Of a DNA stretch of 64,000 bases, positions 55,968-64,000 are shown in pieces (within the stretch, counting starts at the first letter, position 1; every line of letters starts with the position of its first letter). Under the pieces are notes generated by a model, which saw only the letters and a program-made list of their open reading frames with translations, ran no database searches and had not been told where the DNA came from. The position numbers were made by a program, and so were the translations under genes. The stretch lies in contig NZ_JAKNQL010000006.1 of assembly GCF_022662375.1 (NCBI RefSeq), forward strand, positions 62,001 to 126,000, written 5' to 3'. The DNA is from Pseudomonas sp. CROZ-RG-20F-R04-15. GTDB taxonomy: Bacteria > Pseudomonadota > Gammaproteobacteria > Pseudomonadales > Pseudomonadaceae.

Positions 55968-56609
55968 ATGCGCTTCCTCGCCCGCACCCACCCTCGCCTG
56001 TCCGCCGCAGCTCTGTTCGGCCTCGCCACTGGCCTGTTGGCCCCCGCCGATTCCATCGTCAGTAAAATCCTCATAGGCTGGAACGCCGGTGTATGGACCT
56101 ACCTGATCCTGATGTTCTGGCTGACCGTGCGCGCCAAGGCCCCGGACGTCAAACGCATCGCAGAAGTCGAAGACGAGAATGCCGGGCTGGTGCTGTTCGT
56201 GGTGTGCATCGCTGCCCTCGCTAGTCTGGCGACCATTACTTTCGAACTGGCGGGCAGCAAGGATCTGGAAACCACGCGAAAACTCATGCATTACGGTTTT
56301 ACCGCGCTGACGGTGATCGGTTCATGGCTGCTGATCGGAGTGATTTTCTGCGTGCACTACGCCAGGTTGTTTTACACCTGGGATGGCAAGGAGCCGGCAT
56401 TGCGTTTCTCCGAAGGACTTACTACCCCAAATTACTGGGACTTTCTGTACTTCTCGTTCACCATTGGGGTGGCTGTGCAAACGTCGGATGTGGGTGTTGC
56501 GACGCGGGAAATTCGAAAAATCGTGCTGGCGCAATCGTTGATCGGGTTTGTGTTCAATACGGCAATTTTGGGATTTTCCATCAACATCGCGGCGGGCCTT
56601 TTTGGTTGA
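55968..56609 (+). CDS. DUF1345 membrane protein
   Basis: A 213-residue protein with about five TM helices. [46 protein letters not shown] and [24 protein letters not shown] are characteristic of DUF1345. The last segment resembles a potassium-channel pore loop, a known feature of the family. Function unproven. Confidence 0.9.
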   Translation: MRFLARTHPRLSAAALFGLATGLLAPADSIVSKILIGWNAGVWTYLILMFWLTVRAKAPDVKRIAEVEDENAGLVLFVVCIAALASLATITFELAGSKDLETTRKLMHYGFTALTVIGSWLLIGVIFCVHYARLFYTWDGKEPALRFSEGLTTPNYWDFLYFSFTIGVAVQTSDVGVATREIRKIVLAQSLIGFVFNTAILGFSINIAAGLFG

Positions 56610-56687
56610 ACCGGCAAATATTGTCCCTTTATTACTAGAAAGTTTGAAGTACATGCACATCATTAATGCAATCTAAATCCGCTACCA

Positions 56688-56743
56688 CAGTTACCCAGAC
56701 CTGTAAACTGTCAAGCTTGACAGTTTACAGGTCTGGGTAACTG
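56688..56743. repeat. 56-bp perfect palindrome
   Basis: Two 28-bp arms are exact reverse complements and meet at AAGCTT with no spacer (centre 56715/56716, CTGTCAAGCTTGACAG). No U-tract follows, so it is not an ordinary terminator. It lies 79 bp after the DUF1345 gene and 75 bp before the next, at the left edge of a lower-G+C block. Confidence 0.9.
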
Positions 56744-56818
56744 GGATTACATGATGTAGCCAGCAGTAAGGCACCCCGTATTGCAAGATAACTTCTCTCA
56801 AAATTGGAGTCTTCAATC

Positions 56819-57277
56819 ATGGCTACATCAGCTCAGCGCGTACATAAGCCTCGAATTCATAACAATCAGGAGAACAAATTCGAAGGAACAATTAACAATA
56901 TCCAGTTCAAAGCGAATAATTTCAGGTTGATTAACAACGACTTTCCGGGGGAGATTGGTCCGCATTGGGAGGCACGCGTTCATCAAAGAGCTGTCAACTT
57001 CACCTACAAGGAAGTCTCCATCTATATTCCAATAGCGGCTGCTGATGGAGAGCATGCGCTCGATTCAACGACCAAAATAGTTGTTAGTTACGTCGACTAC
57101 TCTGACCCGCAGAATCCAGTCGCTCATAAAAGCGTCGCAGGCGACATAAAATTCACACTCGATAAAGAAAACAAAGTTTTCGGTGGAAGTCTTAATGCGG
57201 TCATGGACAGCTATGAAGGCGATGGCAGCGAGACCTTTACCATTGCAGTTGAAAATTTCCTGATTCTCGGGAAGTAG
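56819..57277 (+). CDS. orphan protein of unknown function
   Basis: A 152-residue protein with no signal peptide or membrane segment. It looks beta-rich: FEGTINNIQFKANNFRLIN, VNFTYKEVSIYIPIA, STTKIVVSYVDYSD, SETFTIAVENFLIL. GGAG lies 9 nt before ATG 56819. I recognise no family. The 56-bp palindrome is just upstream and a hairpin lies downstream, so it is its own transcription unit. Confidence 0.7.
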   Translation: MATSAQRVHKPRIHNNQENKFEGTINNIQFKANNFRLINNDFPGEIGPHWEARVHQRAVNFTYKEVSIYIPIAAADGEHALDSTTKIVVSYVDYSDPQNPVAHKSVAGDIKFTLDKENKVFGGSLNAVMDSYEGDGSETFTIAVENFLILGK

Positions 57278-57282
57278 TGCAT

Positions 57283-57318
57283 TAACGCCGGAGCCCGCAA
57301 ATTTCGAGCCCGGCGTTA
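57283..57318 (+). terminator. hairpin after the orphan gene
   Basis: TAACGCCGG and CCGGCGTTA pair over 9 bp around an 18-nt loop, six bases after the stop. The following T-run is short. It sits between convergent genes and may serve both. Confidence 0.6.
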
Positions 57319-57343
57319 TTTCAAAGTCGAATCTCGTAAAAAG

Positions 57344-59548
57344 TTACCAGAGATACCGCAAACCGAGACTAAAGCCATAAGGCTGTTCAAAATTCCTGCC
57401 TTTTATATAGTCAAACTCTGCATGGCCCTGCAGAGACTTACTCACCGACACTGCAAGACCGGTGCCCCAGGCAACACGACTACCCGACAGGTTATTGTTG
57501 AATACATTATCGTTTACTTTGACTTCGTTATTTTCGGCGAACTCGTGTTCCAGACTGCCCTTCAAGTAAGGCTGAATGGACACATTTTTTTCCACATTGA
57601 AGGTACGACCGACCTTCATCCCAACGCTGCCCAGTAAGGATCGCGCTGCATCCCCTTTGGCATCCATGCCATTATCCAGACGGAAATCATCACCCTGAAT
57701 AACAACTGCCGACAGCCTTGCGAATGGTTCAATGAAAGATTTTTCGGTGAGCATTATGTGGCGCCCGAATTCACTTTCCCACCCGATGCCCGAGGTATTG
57801 TTGCTGCCTTCGGCACGTGTGCCATCGCTCAAGGAAACCTTAGCTTCGTTGCGATAATGGTTGTACTTCACCAAACCATCAAAGTAATAGCCGCTGGCTC
57901 TATCCACCCACGTCGCATAAGCCCCCAGGTAGTTGCTTTCGATCTCGCCCGAGGTGCCGTAATCAAGGTCCAGGTCAGAATCGCTGTGTCCTGCCATGAT
58001 GCCTATCAACCATTGACCATCAGCAAAGGAAGGCAATGGAATATCCCAGCCAAGCGAGAAACCTCGTTGTGTTTGCTGGTATCCCACACCGGAACCGTCG
58101 GCAACGTTGTATTTTTTGCCATACACCCGCCCCCACGCTCCGGCATTATTTTCACTACTGCGCAGTTCACCCAATCGGGTGTGAACAGGTGCCATGTCAC
58201 CGTACCAAACGGGTATCGCCGTATTGAATAACGCCAAAACAGAACGCGCACCCGGGCTGATGGTGCGTGTTGTCGGATCGAGGAACCATTCATTGCCGCT
58301 GCTTGCCAATTGATAACGGAATGCGCCGAGATCGACGGAACCATTACTCAAGCGGAACTGCGCATCGCCACCCCCAGTGCGAACCAGCGTAATCGGCTGC
58401 CCGCTGGGAGCATCGACTCCGCTGCTGGCTACCTGTAGATTGTGATTTCCAGAAGCATTACCAACAATATTGACACTGTCAGTCTGGCCGGTTGTGAAGT
58501 CGGTCTTCAATGCAAAAGTACCTTCACTTCCGCTCAGGCTAGCGATATTCAACTGGTAAAAACCAAGCCCTGATTGCAGGGAGACTGTCCCGCCATTCAA
58601 TTGCAACGCACCTACGTCGCTTGCTCCCGTCACATTCCAGCGACCACTGTCATTGATGCTGACATTGGCGACATTTTCCATACGCCCGTTGAGTACCGCC
58701 TGATAGCCCAGAACGACGGAAGTGTTGCTCACTGAGTCACTGATAATGTCACCTGACAAAGCGCTGCGCTCTACATTCATCGTTGTGATTGCGCCTCCCC
58801 TGACATCCAGGATTACGCCATTGCCGCCCACGATTGTTGAGCCATCTTTTACATCTATTTGCACAGTTGAACCGGAAACGCTCGGGACATCGACGAGAAT
58901 GGCAGCACCGTTTGTACTTTGAACATGGGACTTGTTCAGCGTGAGTGTGTTGGATTGCGTATCCGTAGGGTCTGCCCTGAAAACCACCCCATTCTGCTCG
59001 CCTGCAATCACGCTATTCGCAGACGCGTTGACATTGCCCCCAGCCAACACCACGCCAAAACTGCTCGCGCCTGTACCAAAGACCTGGGTATTGGACAAGT
59101 TGAGTGTACTGTAAGAGGAAACGGCAGCACCGCCATTCACACCTGAGATCACACTGTCGTTTGCGTTGACTACCGAACCACTGGTAGTACCTGAAACACG
59201 AGCAACATTCAGCCCCGTTCGGTTACCAAGGATAGTGCTGGCGTTTATTTCAGCGGTGCTATTGGTAATCTGCACGGCACTGGGGCCGCTGCTTCCGGTT
59301 GTCGATACACCGTTGAGCACCACAGAGGAAGCGCCGCTCGCCGAAATACTGAGGGTGACTCCACCGTTAATAGTCAAAGAACTGGCACTGCCGGCGGCCC
59401 ATGTTTCCGCCGGAGACGGGTTTGAAATTACAACGATTTCTCCGGGTAACAACTGCCGTGCTTGCGTCTGGTTTCCAGATAGCATCGCCATGACTGCAAT
59501 GCAAGAAGCAGGCAAACAATTAACTGTATGTATGAATATGCGTGGCAT
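57344..59548 (-). CDS. type Va autotransporter (pertactin-like)
   Basis: About 734 residues. ATG 59548 with AGGAAA upstream starts a signal peptide (VNCLPASCIAVMAMLSG, then QTQA). The passenger (about 35-430) is a Ser/Thr/Asn-rich beta-helix with repeated units such as STLNLSNTQVFGTGASSFGV, and a pertactin-like end (GNHNLQVASSG). The barrel (about 470-734) begins AWGRVYGKKYN and ends GFSLGLRYLW, a proper BamA-recognised C-terminus. No protease triad or RGD was seen; adhesion or biofilm is the usual role. Confidence 0.9.
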   Translation of the reverse strand: MPRIFIHTVNCLPASCIAVMAMLSGNQTQARQLLPGEIVVISNPSPAETWAAGSASSLTINGGVTLSISASGASSVVLNGVSTTGSSGPSAVQITNSTAEINASTILGNRTGLNVARVSGTTSGSVVNANDSVISGVNGGAAVSSYSTLNLSNTQVFGTGASSFGVVLAGGNVNASANSVIAGEQNGVVFRADPTDTQSNTLTLNKSHVQSTNGAAILVDVPSVSGSTVQIDVKDGSTIVGGNGVILDVRGGAITTMNVERSALSGDIISDSVSNTSVVLGYQAVLNGRMENVANVSINDSGRWNVTGASDVGALQLNGGTVSLQSGLGFYQLNIASLSGSEGTFALKTDFTTGQTDSVNIVGNASGNHNLQVASSGVDAPSGQPITLVRTGGGDAQFRLSNGSVDLGAFRYQLASSGNEWFLDPTTRTISPGARSVLALFNTAIPVWYGDMAPVHTRLGELRSSENNAGAWGRVYGKKYNVADGSGVGYQQTQRGFSLGWDIPLPSFADGQWLIGIMAGHSDSDLDLDYGTSGEIESNYLGAYATWVDRASGYYFDGLVKYNHYRNEAKVSLSDGTRAEGSNNTSGIGWESEFGRHIMLTEKSFIEPFARLSAVVIQGDDFRLDNGMDAKGDAARSLLGSVGMKVGRTFNVEKNVSIQPYLKGSLEHEFAENNEVKVNDNVFNNNLSGSRVAWGTGLAVSVSKSLQGHAEFDYIKGRNFEQPYGFSLGLRYLW

Positions 59549-59699
59549 AGAATTTCCTGGGAAAGTCAAATCAAGAGCGTGTGGTAATCGCTCGACCTCA
59601 AATAGCGGGCGAGAATATCCCCCCAGATACGCCGCGGTATGTAGGAATAGTCTGCAATTGCTCGAGAAAATCACCTACCAATGCCATAGGAAAAATCCC

Positions 59700-59726
59700 A
59701 AAAAAGGGGAGGACTCCAATCCTCCC
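59700..59726 (-). terminator. Rho-independent terminator
   Basis: On the minus strand GGGGAGGA pairs with TCCTCCCC around a 6-nt loop and is followed by a run of T. It lies 19 bp after the stop of the 673-residue gene, so the autotransporter is a separate unit. Confidence 0.9.
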
Positions 59727-59744
59727 CAACTCAAACCCCGTCAA

Positions 59745-61766
59745 CTAAGGTTTATCGTCGTCATACTTGCTACCATCACAATAAATAAATCCCGATGCGA
59801 TCAGAATAACTTCATAAGAACTTACAAGTGATGGCGTTGGTGATGGCGCTCCGCCTATGGCCACCTCATACCAGACTTCCGCAGCACCGGAATATGTACC
59901 AGGAACACTTTCATTGGGTTCAGCAGTGGAATACTTAAGTACGGGATTGAAAGGAGCAACGCGCACTTCAAATCCAGTATCAACCTCTGTATCCAGCACT
60001 TTATGTTTTACTATAAATGGGTTCGCAGCAGGATTTGGCGTAACACCCGGAAAATCTGAATAGCCCTTAAAGAAAATCTCGACTTCCGTATCCTCAGGTA
60101 AGTAGACTGGATCGGATTTTACGAAGACAGTAATCCCGTGATCAGCGCCGCTTGTACTAGGACAGCCTAACCTGCCGTTTCTTGTACCTCTGACCTCTGG
60201 CGCAGCGAGTACGATTTTTATTGCCCCAAAAGTGACATCTGTCTCTTCTGACCTTGGAGTGTTCACACTACCAATTGTCGTCACTGTCCAATAAGCGTCG
60301 AATGAACCACCGGGAGTTACATCTTTAATAACATCCCACGGGAGAGGATGCACCTTGGTCTTACCCTCGTCGCCATTCTGCAAGAAAATAGCGGGCGGAA
60401 CAAATTTACCGCCAACAAAAACCTTTACTTCCTGACCATCTTGAGGCTGCCTGCCAACTTCATCCCATAATTCAATTTCAATTGTACAATCTTTCTCAAA
60501 GTCCTCCGGCGTCAATTCGTTCTCCCTATCCAATTCACCGAACACTTTCAATTTCTTCATTGTCGGGTTGACAGGATCTGGATGATTCGGGTTCGTCGGG
60601 CCTGCATATTCGAAGTTAGCAAGAACATCCACGGTTTTTGGAGTTCCGACAGGCAACGGGCCACGTGCCAAAGCGCATGTAACTGTTATTAGCTGATCGC
60701 CCCCGGCTGCATCATCATACTTTTTGGCCAGGTCAGACTTAAGTATCGGCACTGAATAAGAAGTTTCTGAACCAGCTATATCATCATAAATTAAAAGATC
60801 ACCATAATAAAGCACGTAGAGATCATCATCCTGAACATCGGTTCCCCTTGCAAACTCGGCCGTGACACCTGCGGCAGCATCTTCAATTGTTATCACCGGA
60901 TCCGCTTTCGGAACTGTAATATCTGCCAGCACCGGCGGTGGCAATAACGCCACGGACTTCCCTGCCGGAATGGACATATTACTCACATTATGCGCAAAGT
61001 CGGTCAGCCTGCACCAAATATAAACAGTATCACCTTTTAACTTGGCCACTTCAGCGATGGGTATAGTGACTGAGCCGTCCGCGGGCAACATCCCGCTGAT
61101 GACAGGTAGAAATGGTGGCACAGCGGAGTACTGCGAACTCATCCAGACTTCAAAACTGTCGCCATAGGGTGGATTCAGTGGATTAACATAAGTTCGATCC
61201 ACCTGCATGACCAAACCCGCCGGGTGATCGGCAATAAGCTTGTCAGTGATGGGCCCAGCCCACGCGGCAGGCCATGTCATGACTTTAAGTCGCGCTTTTA
61301 CATTTGTTGTCTCGTTTTGCCCCGGTGCAAAACGATCGACTATAAACTTTGTGGGGAACGTTTCAATAGGGTTAATGCCGGCCAAGTAAATAACGGCCCA
61401 GACGTAATAAGTTGAAGGACCTGGTACAGCGGGATCATCATCCAGCCAAGGTCCACTGGGTACTACAACGTCTACAGGCAGTCCGTTGGCTGGCCCGGCA
61501 GGTTCATCTTCTAGAACGGTGCCGTCATGTTTCGGGTCAGTCGGAGCCGCGTCTTTTAGAATTCGGAAATCATATTCATCAATATCCAGTCTGCCGGTCC
61601 ATGAGGGAATCTGTACCTTGAGCGCAGTTCCTACCGGGATGAGTTCGATTGGCAGCGTGCCGTCCTCCAGCATGCCGTCAATAGTAGGTGCTGGCTCGGT
61701 CAAAGCGCCTTCCGGCCGTTTGCCCAATGGACGCACTTTGGATTTTCCACTGTATGCATTGCTCAT
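59745..61766 (-). CDS. large beta-rich protein of unknown function
   Basis: A 673-residue acidic, proline-rich protein with no signal peptide and no membrane helix. It appears built of several immunoglobulin-like beta modules (for example PPVLADITVPKADPVITIEDAA, FDAYWTVTTIGSV). The last ~140 residues (APEVRGTRNGRLGCPS, then GFEVRVAPFNPVL) resemble the protein encoded just upstream. ATG 61766 overlaps the upstream stop, so the two are coupled. I recognise no named family. Lower G+C than its neighbours. Confidence 0.75.
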   Translation of the reverse strand: MSNAYSGKSKVRPLGKRPEGALTEPAPTIDGMLEDGTLPIELIPVGTALKVQIPSWTGRLDIDEYDFRILKDAAPTDPKHDGTVLEDEPAGPANGLPVDVVVPSGPWLDDDPAVPGPSTYYVWAVIYLAGINPIETFPTKFIVDRFAPGQNETTNVKARLKVMTWPAAWAGPITDKLIADHPAGLVMQVDRTYVNPLNPPYGDSFEVWMSSQYSAVPPFLPVISGMLPADGSVTIPIAEVAKLKGDTVYIWCRLTDFAHNVSNMSIPAGKSVALLPPPVLADITVPKADPVITIEDAAAGVTAEFARGTDVQDDDLYVLYYGDLLIYDDIAGSETSYSVPILKSDLAKKYDDAAGGDQLITVTCALARGPLPVGTPKTVDVLANFEYAGPTNPNHPDPVNPTMKKLKVFGELDRENELTPEDFEKDCTIEIELWDEVGRQPQDGQEVKVFVGGKFVPPAIFLQNGDEGKTKVHPLPWDVIKDVTPGGSFDAYWTVTTIGSVNTPRSEETDVTFGAIKIVLAAPEVRGTRNGRLGCPSTSGADHGITVFVKSDPVYLPEDTEVEIFFKGYSDFPGVTPNPAANPFIVKHKVLDTEVDTGFEVRVAPFNPVLKYSTAEPNESVPGTYSGAAEVWYEVAIGGAPSPTPSLVSSYEVILIASGFIYCDGSKYDDDKP

Positions 61767-62662
61767 GTTTTCGCTCCAATTAATTGTTCAGTCACCACCA
61801 CATCTTCATCAATTTTATTCTCCTCAACTTTCGGCGGGCCACAGGGTTCATCTTGTCCTACGACGACCCTGTCAATTCTCAGTAACCCAACTTTCGACTT
61901 TCGGATCACTTGGCCGTTACGCTCCAGAAAACACCGTGCCAGTGCAGAGGCCTTGTTTACCATAGGCTCAATATGAGGATCGAAAGGCCAGACCCGAACC
62001 TCCACACCACTAGCAAGTTCTTCCTGAGTTTCTATTTTTTTACGTATTTCTTTATAAGTTTTCGCTATTGGCGTCCCACTTCCGTTCGGACTGTAATAAC
62101 CATTCCATGTCACAACGAGTACATCGCCTAGATCAAATGCCGGATCAGGCGCAATCAAAACAAAAACCCCATCCCATAACGGCGGTTCAGAAGCGCAATG
62201 CAGCCATCCCCATGCGTCCGCGCCTTTAAACTTTGGCGCCGCTATATTTACCGGAGATGCATCTATGGTCAGCTTACGCTTGAATGATTTATCTTCATTC
62301 AAATCTTCAAACCAAACCTCATAATGAACATAAGCGATGCCACTTTTAGTCAGCCATGACGGGTCAATTCTTATAAACATCTTTTCTGGCGGAACAGGGT
62401 AAATCAGTTCGTCGTATATCCAGTTGGTTACTCCGTCAAATTCCCATGCAACCTTGAGGCGGTCAACCCTCGGCGGTACATCCGGGAAGTTTGGCTACCG
62501 GTCAACTATCACATTCAAACCTTTAACAAGAAGTTCTTCAGGAACATTACCTTCAGGATCATTGACATCAACTCCCTCGACTTCCGGGGCGTCGTAGTCG
62601 TAGATAGCGATCGAAGATAGTGGGACAGATGCATTTCCTGATGCCCCCTTATAAATAACCAT
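61763..62662 (-). pseudogene. beta-rich protein gene split by an in-frame amber codon
   Basis: One reading frame runs from ATG 62662 (AAGGA 9 nt upstream) to a stop at 61763, 300 codons, broken by TAG at 62495-62497. Before it 55 codons end GLNVIVDR; after it the frame continues PNFPDVPPRVDRLKVAWEFDGV without a start until ATG 62380, which opens a 205-residue stretch (KGADAWGWLHC, SGVEVRVWPFDPHIEP). The frame and character are continuous, so a single nonsense change is likely. Restart at 62380, stop-codon read-through or sequencing error are alternatives. The downstream gene overlaps its stop. Confidence 0.7.
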
Positions 62663-62744
62663 GCCATTTCCTTCCGAGAGTGAAAGACCAAGCAGATTCA
62701 AATTCACGTCAGATAATTAAGCTCGCCTTGTTCAGACCGGTCTA

Positions 62745-62760
62745 CTGTCATATCTGACAG
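62745..62760. promoter_or_regulatory. small inverted repeat in the divergent region
   Basis: CTGTCATATCTGACAG has 6-bp arms around 4 bp. The arms equal the centre of the 56-bp palindrome (CTGTCA/TGACAG). It lies between the divergent unknown gene and ptxS. It could bind a dimeric regulator; unproven. Confidence 0.35.
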
Positions 62761-62837
62761 GTTTCGCTACCGTTTGTCGGTTTTACCTCAAGGCCAAGGT
62801 ACGTAAAACTTGACTAATTTTTATTTTTTGCCCCTAC

Positions 62838-62851
62838 TGAAACCGGTTTCA
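62838..62851. promoter_or_regulatory. PtxS operator
   Basis: TGAAACCGGTTTCA is the exact palindrome reported for PtxS of pseudomonads. It lies 31 bp before the ptxS start and just after a TTGACT that may be the -35 (62810-62815). Autorepression relieved by 2-ketogluconate is expected. Confidence 0.88.
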
Positions 62852-62881
62852 GCATTAGTTCAATAACAACAAGGTCCATCG

Positions 62882-63910
62882 ATGAACGACTTCTCAGTCG
62901 CCCAGCGCAACCGCGTCACCATGCTCGACGTCGCCGAGCGCGCTGGCGTGTCCAAGGCCAGCGTCTCGCGCTTCATCGGCGATGACCGTGCCCTGCTCTC
63001 CGATGCCATAGCCCTGCGTATCGAGCAGGCCATCAGCGAACTCGGCTACCGTCCCAACCAAATGGCCCGCGGCCTGAAACGCGGACGCACGCGCCTGATC
63101 GGCATGCTCGTCGCCGATATCCGTAACTCTTATTCGATTGCCGTGATGCACGGGGTGGAAACCGCTTGCCGTGCGCACGGTTACAGCCTGGTGGTGTGCA
63201 ACACCGACCGCGATGACGAGCAGGAACGCCAGCACCTGGCGCTGTTGCGCTCGTACAACATCGAAGGGCTGATCGTGAACACCCTGGGCCATCACCGTGA
63301 CGAGTTGCACGAGCTGCGCCGCGAGATGCCGCTGGTGTTGGTGGATCGCAAGGTCGACGGGCTCGACAGTGACATGGTCGGGCTGAATAACCCGCAAGCC
63401 GTGGAGATGGCGATAACCCACCTTGAACAACGTGGCTATCGGGATCTGGTGCTGGTGACTGAACCGTATGACGGCACCAGTTCGCGGATCGAGCGGGTCA
63501 GCAGTTTTCAGGCACAGATTGCTCAGCGCTCGGCGCTGGCTGGGGCGGTGCAGGAAACCGGCGATGATCTGAGCGCACAACTTCAAAACTTCTTGAATAC
63601 CCCCGGCAATGGCCCGAAAGCGTTGTTTTGCGCCAATGGTGTGGCGGCGCTTGCTGCCACCACGGCGTTGCGGGCGATGGGCTCGCGGTTGTTCGAGGAT
63701 GTCGGGCTGATCGCCCTGGATGATCTGGATTGGTACCCGTTGGTGGGCAGCGGGATTACCGCGCTGGCTCAGCCGACGGCAGAGATAGGCGCGCGAGCGT
63801 TTGAGTGTTTGCTCAAGCGTTTGCGTGGGGATGATGAGGCGGCGCGGGGGGTGGATTTTGCGCCGGTGCTGGTTGAGCGTGGGTCGACTCGTGAGGTTGG
63901 TGGTGTTTGA
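62882..63910 (+). CDS. ptxS: LacI-family regulator of 2-ketogluconate use
   Basis: A 342-residue LacI/GalR repressor. The helix-turn-helix VTMLDVAERAGVSKASVSRFIGDDR (13-37) and hinge RPNQMARGLKRGRTRLIGMLVADIRNSYS match PtxS closely. The effector domain includes VVCNTDRDDEQERQHLALLRSYNIEGLIVNTLGHH and DDLDWYPLVGSGITALAQP. PtxS represses itself and the kgu genes, usually adjacent; the window ends just after it. Confidence 0.92.
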   Translation: MNDFSVAQRNRVTMLDVAERAGVSKASVSRFIGDDRALLSDAIALRIEQAISELGYRPNQMARGLKRGRTRLIGMLVADIRNSYSIAVMHGVETACRAHGYSLVVCNTDRDDEQERQHLALLRSYNIEGLIVNTLGHHRDELHELRREMPLVLVDRKVDGLDSDMVGLNNPQAVEMAITHLEQRGYRDLVLVTEPYDGTSSRIERVSSFQAQIAQRSALAGAVQETGDDLSAQLQNFLNTPGNGPKALFCANGVAALAATTALRAMGSRLFEDVGLIALDDLDWYPLVGSGITALAQPTAEIGARAFECLLKRLRGDDEAARGVDFAPVLVERGSTREVGGV

Positions 63911-63917
63911 GCTGACG

Positions 63918-63988
63918 CCTTCGCGAGCAAGCTCGCTCCCACAGGTGACCGCGTTGCAAATGTGGGAGCGAGCTTGCTCGCGAAGGGG
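63918..63988. repeat. REP pair after ptxS
   Basis: Two inverted REP units of the AGCTTGCTCGCG variant, about 20 bp apart, close to the window end. The variant (AAGCTT rather than AGGCTC) differs from all other copies here. Confidence 0.88.
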
Positions 63989-64000
63989 CCCGCAAAAACA

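Noticed and set aside
56688..56743. The long palindrome as a Rho-independent terminator
   Set aside because: No U-run follows either arm and the stem is far longer than usual.

Overview
The window reads as a chromosome segment of a fluorescent pseudomonad (Pseudomonas fluorescens complex). Support: an intact mannitol/arabitol operon in the order mtlR-mtlEFGK-mtlDYZ, a PtxS-type regulator behind an exact PtxS palindrome, an OprD-family porin, short Pseudomonas families (DUF1652, DUF2790, DUF2834), high G+C codon use, and at least eight copies or pairs of the REP sequence GTGGGAGCGAGCCTGCTCGCG between genes. No rRNA, tRNA, CRISPR array, integrase or complete IS was seen.

Layout. 1-3.0 kb: a TcC/Rhs-type toxin gene on the minus strand. 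3.1-9.7 kb: a minus-strand signalling operon of a giant CHASE3-GAF hybrid kinase, CheR, a receiver-less CheB, a receiver-kinase and a stand-alone receiver; a further receiver diverges at 9.9 kb. 10.5-16.7 kb: a large toxin-like protein with a C-terminal M35-like metalloprotease signature, a glycosyltransferase and a PI-PLC X-domain protein. 16.8-26.8 kb: mannitol uptake and catabolism, punctuated by REP pairs and a MITE-like repeat. 26.8-28.9 kb: a lytic transglycosylase-like lipoprotein and a porin. 29.2-41.1 kb: an orphan type VI secretion island (vgrG, DUF4123 adaptor, 1187-aa LysM effector, four exported Sel1-repeat genes arranged as two tandem A-B pairs, then DUF3304-like genes ending in a remnant), with G+C falling sharply from about 34.9 kb. 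41.1-49.1 kb: small envelope and housekeeping genes, including ecotin, a short threonine dehydratase with what looks like a transcription attenuator, cytochrome b561, and a TPR/ECF sigma/anti-sigma unit. 49.2-55.8 kb: an RstAB-like two-component system divergent from a MexMN-like RND pump lacking its own outer-membrane channel. 55.9-62.7 kb: a DUF1345 gene, a 56-bp perfect palindrome, an orphan small protein, an autotransporter, and a two-gene family of unknown beta-rich proteins whose first gene carries an in-frame amber codon. 62.9 kb to the end: ptxS.

How the genes work together. MtlEFGK imports polyols, MtlD oxidises D-mannitol to fructose (and D-arabitol to xylulose), and MtlZ and MtlY phosphorylate these; MtlR is the probable activator. 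In the T6SS island VgrG is the spike, DUF4123 the loader, the LysM protein the cargo, and the Sel1 proteins the likely immunity set. Least explained are the Sel1 duplication with its effector, the M35-like toxin, the ilvA leader, the paired unknown proteins at 59.7-62.7 kb and the long palindrome at 56.7 kb.
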